Origin: Alphaproteobacteria bacterium | GTDB taxonomy: Bacteria > Pseudomonadota > Alphaproteobacteria > UBA9219 | Assembly: GCA_028865155.1 (NCBI GenBank) | Contig: JAGWKW010000044.1 | Location: 1 to 9,590, forward strand | Length of the DNA stretch: 9,590 nt | Direction of reading: 5' to 3' | Shown: one piece after another, positions 6,502-9,590 of the stretch | How the letters are laid out: each line of letters opens with the position of its first letter | Numbering within the stretch: position 1 is the stretch's first letter | Made by a program: the position numbers and the translations under genes | Notes under the pieces: generated by a model | Database searches by the model: none | The model's input: the letters and a program-made list of their open reading frames with translations, nothing else | What the model was told of the DNA's origin: nothing

Positions 6502-7104
6502 GTGTCCGATACGCCGGTTCTTGCCTCCGACACAGATTATGCCGCAGGTCTCGCCGCGAGCGGGCATGCGATCCTCGCGCGGCGCTATGCCGATGCGCTT
6601 TATGCCCTGGCGGCGCAGGACAATGCCATCGATGCCGTTGCCGCCGACCTGAAAAAGCTCGACCTCCTTTGGAATCAAAGCCCGGAATGGCGCCATCTGG
6701 CCGCCGATCCGCGCCTGACGCATCCCGTCATTATCGAAGCCGCGGCGCAGGTCTCTAAAAGCTGCGGTCTCGGCAAGCTGGCCGCCAGTTTTCTCGGCGT
6801 TGCTGCCCGCCGCCGCCGCCTGTCCGTCCTTCCCGCGATCATCGCGGCTTTTCTCGACAAGGTCGCGCAGGCCCGCGGCGAACACCGCGCCGAAGTGCGC
6901 GCGGCGCGCCCCCTGTCGGCCGCGCAGACGGAAAAGCTGACCGCCGCGCTGACCGCCGCGACAGGCGGCAAAATCCATCTGGCCGTGACGGAGGATGCCT
7001 CGATCCTCGGCGGGCTGACGGTCAAGCTTGGATCCCAACTTATCGACGCGTCGGTCAGGACGCGCCTCGATCTTCTCGAACGGCAGTTAAAAGGAGCCGC
7101 CTAA
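6502..7104 (+). CDS. atpH: ATP synthase F1 subunit delta
   Basis: This 200-aa protein is the delta subunit (OSCP homologue) of F1Fo ATP synthase. It sits on top of the alpha3beta3 head and ties it to the b-subunit peripheral stalk. The N-terminal helical domain shows LARRYADALYALAAQ (about 25-39). The C-terminal part has ASFLGVAARRRRLSVLP, then the typical LGGLTVKLGSQLIDASVRTRL and LLERQL near the end. The GTG at 6502 is chosen because it puts the RRYADALY helix at the usual distance from the N terminus and has GGGAA 9 nt upstream; a TTG at 6448 would add 18 residues with no family support. The product is slightly longer than the common 180-190 aa. The TAA is directly followed by the atpA ATG, so the two are co-transcribed. 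Confidence 0.93.
   Translation: MSDTPVLASDTDYAAGLAASGHAILARRYADALYALAAQDNAIDAVAADLKKLDLLWNQSPEWRHLAADPRLTHPVIIEAAAQVSKSCGLGKLAASFLGVAARRRRLSVLPAIIAAFLDKVAQARGEHRAEVRAARPLSAAQTEKLTAALTAATGGKIHLAVTEDASILGGLTVKLGSQLIDASVRTRLDLLERQLKGAA
7091..7096 (+). promoter_or_regulatory. Ribosome binding site of atpA
   Basis: AAGGAG, inside the last codons of atpH, lies 8 nt before the atpA ATG at 7105. It is the strongest Shine-Dalgarno in the window and shows that the atpA start is under normal selection. Confidence 0.8.
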
Positions 7105-8634
<1,530 letters not shown>

Positions 8635-8655
8635 AGCTTCGTCTTCATAAACATG

Positions 8656-8681
8656 CAAAGGGCGCCATACGGCGCCCTTTG
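8656..8681 (+). terminator. Rho-independent terminator after atpA
   Basis: CAAAGGGCGCC and GGCGCCCTTTG form a perfect 11-bp stem around the loop ATAC, followed by TCTTTGTATT. It lies 21 bp after the atpA stop and 29 bp before the stop of the convergent gene, so it could also serve as a two-way terminator, although the tail on the minus strand is less T-rich. It means that the atpHA transcript ends here. Confidence 0.85.
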
Positions 8682-8710
8682 TCTTTGTATTCCGGTTTTG
8701 GGCGAGGCGT

Positions 8711-9590
8711 TTACGACCCGGTGCGCGATTTCGGTGTTTTGTCCGGCGAGATATCGAGCGTCTCGACATTCTCGCTATACGACGCATAGCGCGCCATATC
8801 CTGTTCGATGATCGTGGTGTAATCGGCCGCGCCGGGATCCATGGCTTGCGGCGCAGGCGGCGGCGTGGCGTTTTTGCTGCGGTTCTGGATTCTGCCACGC
8901 ACCGTTTCCCACAGCGCATGCATCGAAGAAGATACCGGCGCATGCGTTTCGGCGGTGGCGCCCGGGCGCGCCGCGCCTGCGGCCAAAGCCAGGCTCCCAG
9001 TCAGTTCGATGGCGGCAAGCTTGGGCAAAACCTCATCGATATGGCGGACGAGAGTTTCGAGCGCCTGTTTTTTCGGCGTTCCGGCGGAAGCCGCGCTGCC
9101 TGCCGTATTGGAAGGGTTGTAAAGCGAAGCGTAATCGCTCGCCTGACCGTAAATCGAAGCGACCTGCCGCGCCAGTTCCGCGCCGAGCAGGCCGAGCCGC
9201 CCGACATAGGCGCCATACAAGGTCGCGCGGATGCGCGGCCAGTTTGCGGCGCGGTCTTCTTCCTCGGTCGCGATGCTTCTGATGCGGCCGATGCAGATGC
9301 CGCGTGCCGCCATCAATTCGCCGCGCAGCGCTGCCGCCGTCGCTTTGGTTTCGTCGCGCTTGTCGCGCCGCCGCCGCGTCCACAGGGCCGCGATGATGCT
9401 GAGCGCGGTGCCCAGCATCAAAAGGCCTGCGATTAAAATCTGGTAGCGCGCGAAAAAGCCCTGGCCGCTATTCGCCGGGATGTTCGGCGTCGTGCCGTCG
9501 CCATAGGCTTGCGCTTGTGCACTGTCGCCGGCGACTTCCTGATCGACGGCCCTGACGGTTTCGCGCGACGGTTCGGCGATGCCGGTCTTG
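8711..9590 (-). CDS. Single-pass membrane protein of unknown function, partial (N terminus outside the window)
   Basis: I do not recognise this protein. The frame is open from the TAA at 8711-8713 to the right edge, giving 292 visible residues. A TTG at 9421 might be taken as a start, but it falls in the middle of a hydrophobic helix, and coding sequence continues above it. Visible residues 1-48 are polar and Gly/Ala/Gln-rich; about 49-70 form one membrane helix (YQILIAGLLMLG and on to AALW), followed at once by TRRRRDKR, a strong positive-inside stop. The C-terminal ~215 residues should thus face the cytoplasm and the earlier part the periplasm. The cytoplasmic part is helical and Ala-rich to about residue 160, then a low-complexity Ser/Gly/Pro/Ala region. 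No catalytic motif is seen. It converges on atpA. Confidence 0.75.
   Translation of the reverse strand, partial: KTGIAEPSRETVRAVDQEVAGDSAQAQAYGDGTTPNIPANSGQGFFARYQILIAGLLMLGTALSIIAALWTRRRRDKRDETKATAAALRGELMAARGICIGRIRSIATEEEDRAANWPRIRATLYGAYVGRLGLLGAELARQVASIYGQASDYASLYNPSNTAGSAASAGTPKKQALETLVRHIDEVLPKLAAIELTGSLALAAGAARPGATAETHAPVSSSMHALWETVRGRIQNRSKNATPPPAPQAMDPGAADYTTIIEQDMARYASYSENVETLDISPDKTPKSRTGS

Noticed and set aside
6404..6652. 82-aa open frame with an ATG before atpH
   Set aside because: It runs into atpH in another frame and looks like a shadow (many Met, Arg and Pro residues). No ribosome site is seen.
8846..9436. 196-aa plus-strand open frame in the last kilobase
   Set aside because: It is antisense to the longer open frame that runs off the window edge and encodes a clear membrane helix with a basic stop-transfer. 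The plus-strand frame is Arg-rich and without motifs.

Overview
The window looks like chromosomal DNA of a GC-rich alphaproteobacterium. Four things point there: a DUF1150 protein (a family largely confined to Alphaproteobacteria); an atpH-atpA pair with no Fo genes in front, as in alphaproteobacteria where Fo and F1 genes sit in separate operons; a Rickettsia 17 kDa antigen-type glycine-zipper protein; and the tail of a TadG-like pilus protein. I cannot name the order. No tRNA, rRNA, insertion sequence, CRISPR array or prophage gene is visible.

Layout. Positions 1-149 (+) hold the last 48 residues of a TadG-like protein. It meets head-on a minus-strand block: a secreted 17 kDa antigen-like protein (164-634), rdgB (714-1319), accA (1334-2287, 14 bp before rdgB) and a DUF1150 gene (2511-2738). 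An AT-rich divergent region follows, then alanine dehydrogenase ald on the plus strand (2858-3973). The 3' end of ald overlaps by 64 bp the 3' end of a convergent minus-strand operon. That operon reads, in transcription order, an unrecognised 224-aa protein (6295-5621), a small SET-domain protein (5624-5232) and an RsmB-type rRNA m5C methyltransferase (5235-3910). Both junctions are ATGA overlaps, and a plausible promoter lies just upstream. Divergent to it run atpH (6502-7104) and atpA (7105-8634). A strong stem-loop terminator (8656-8681) closes the pair. A membrane-anchored protein of unknown function comes in on the minus strand from the right edge (8711->9590).

Most genes are housekeeping: ATP synthesis, first step of fatty acid synthesis, nucleotide-pool cleaning, alanine catabolism and rRNA methylation. 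Three things stand out. First, atpA is intact in frame and sequence over 509 positions except for one amber codon (TAG) where the family has Lys118. Second, atpHA is cut off from atpG/D/C by a terminator and a convergent gene, which is unusual for this normally unbroken atpHAGDC operon. Third, the operon that couples a SET methyltransferase with a complete post-SET zinc motif, an RNA methyltransferase and an unknown protein could be a small modification cassette; this is the best candidate here for something undescribed.
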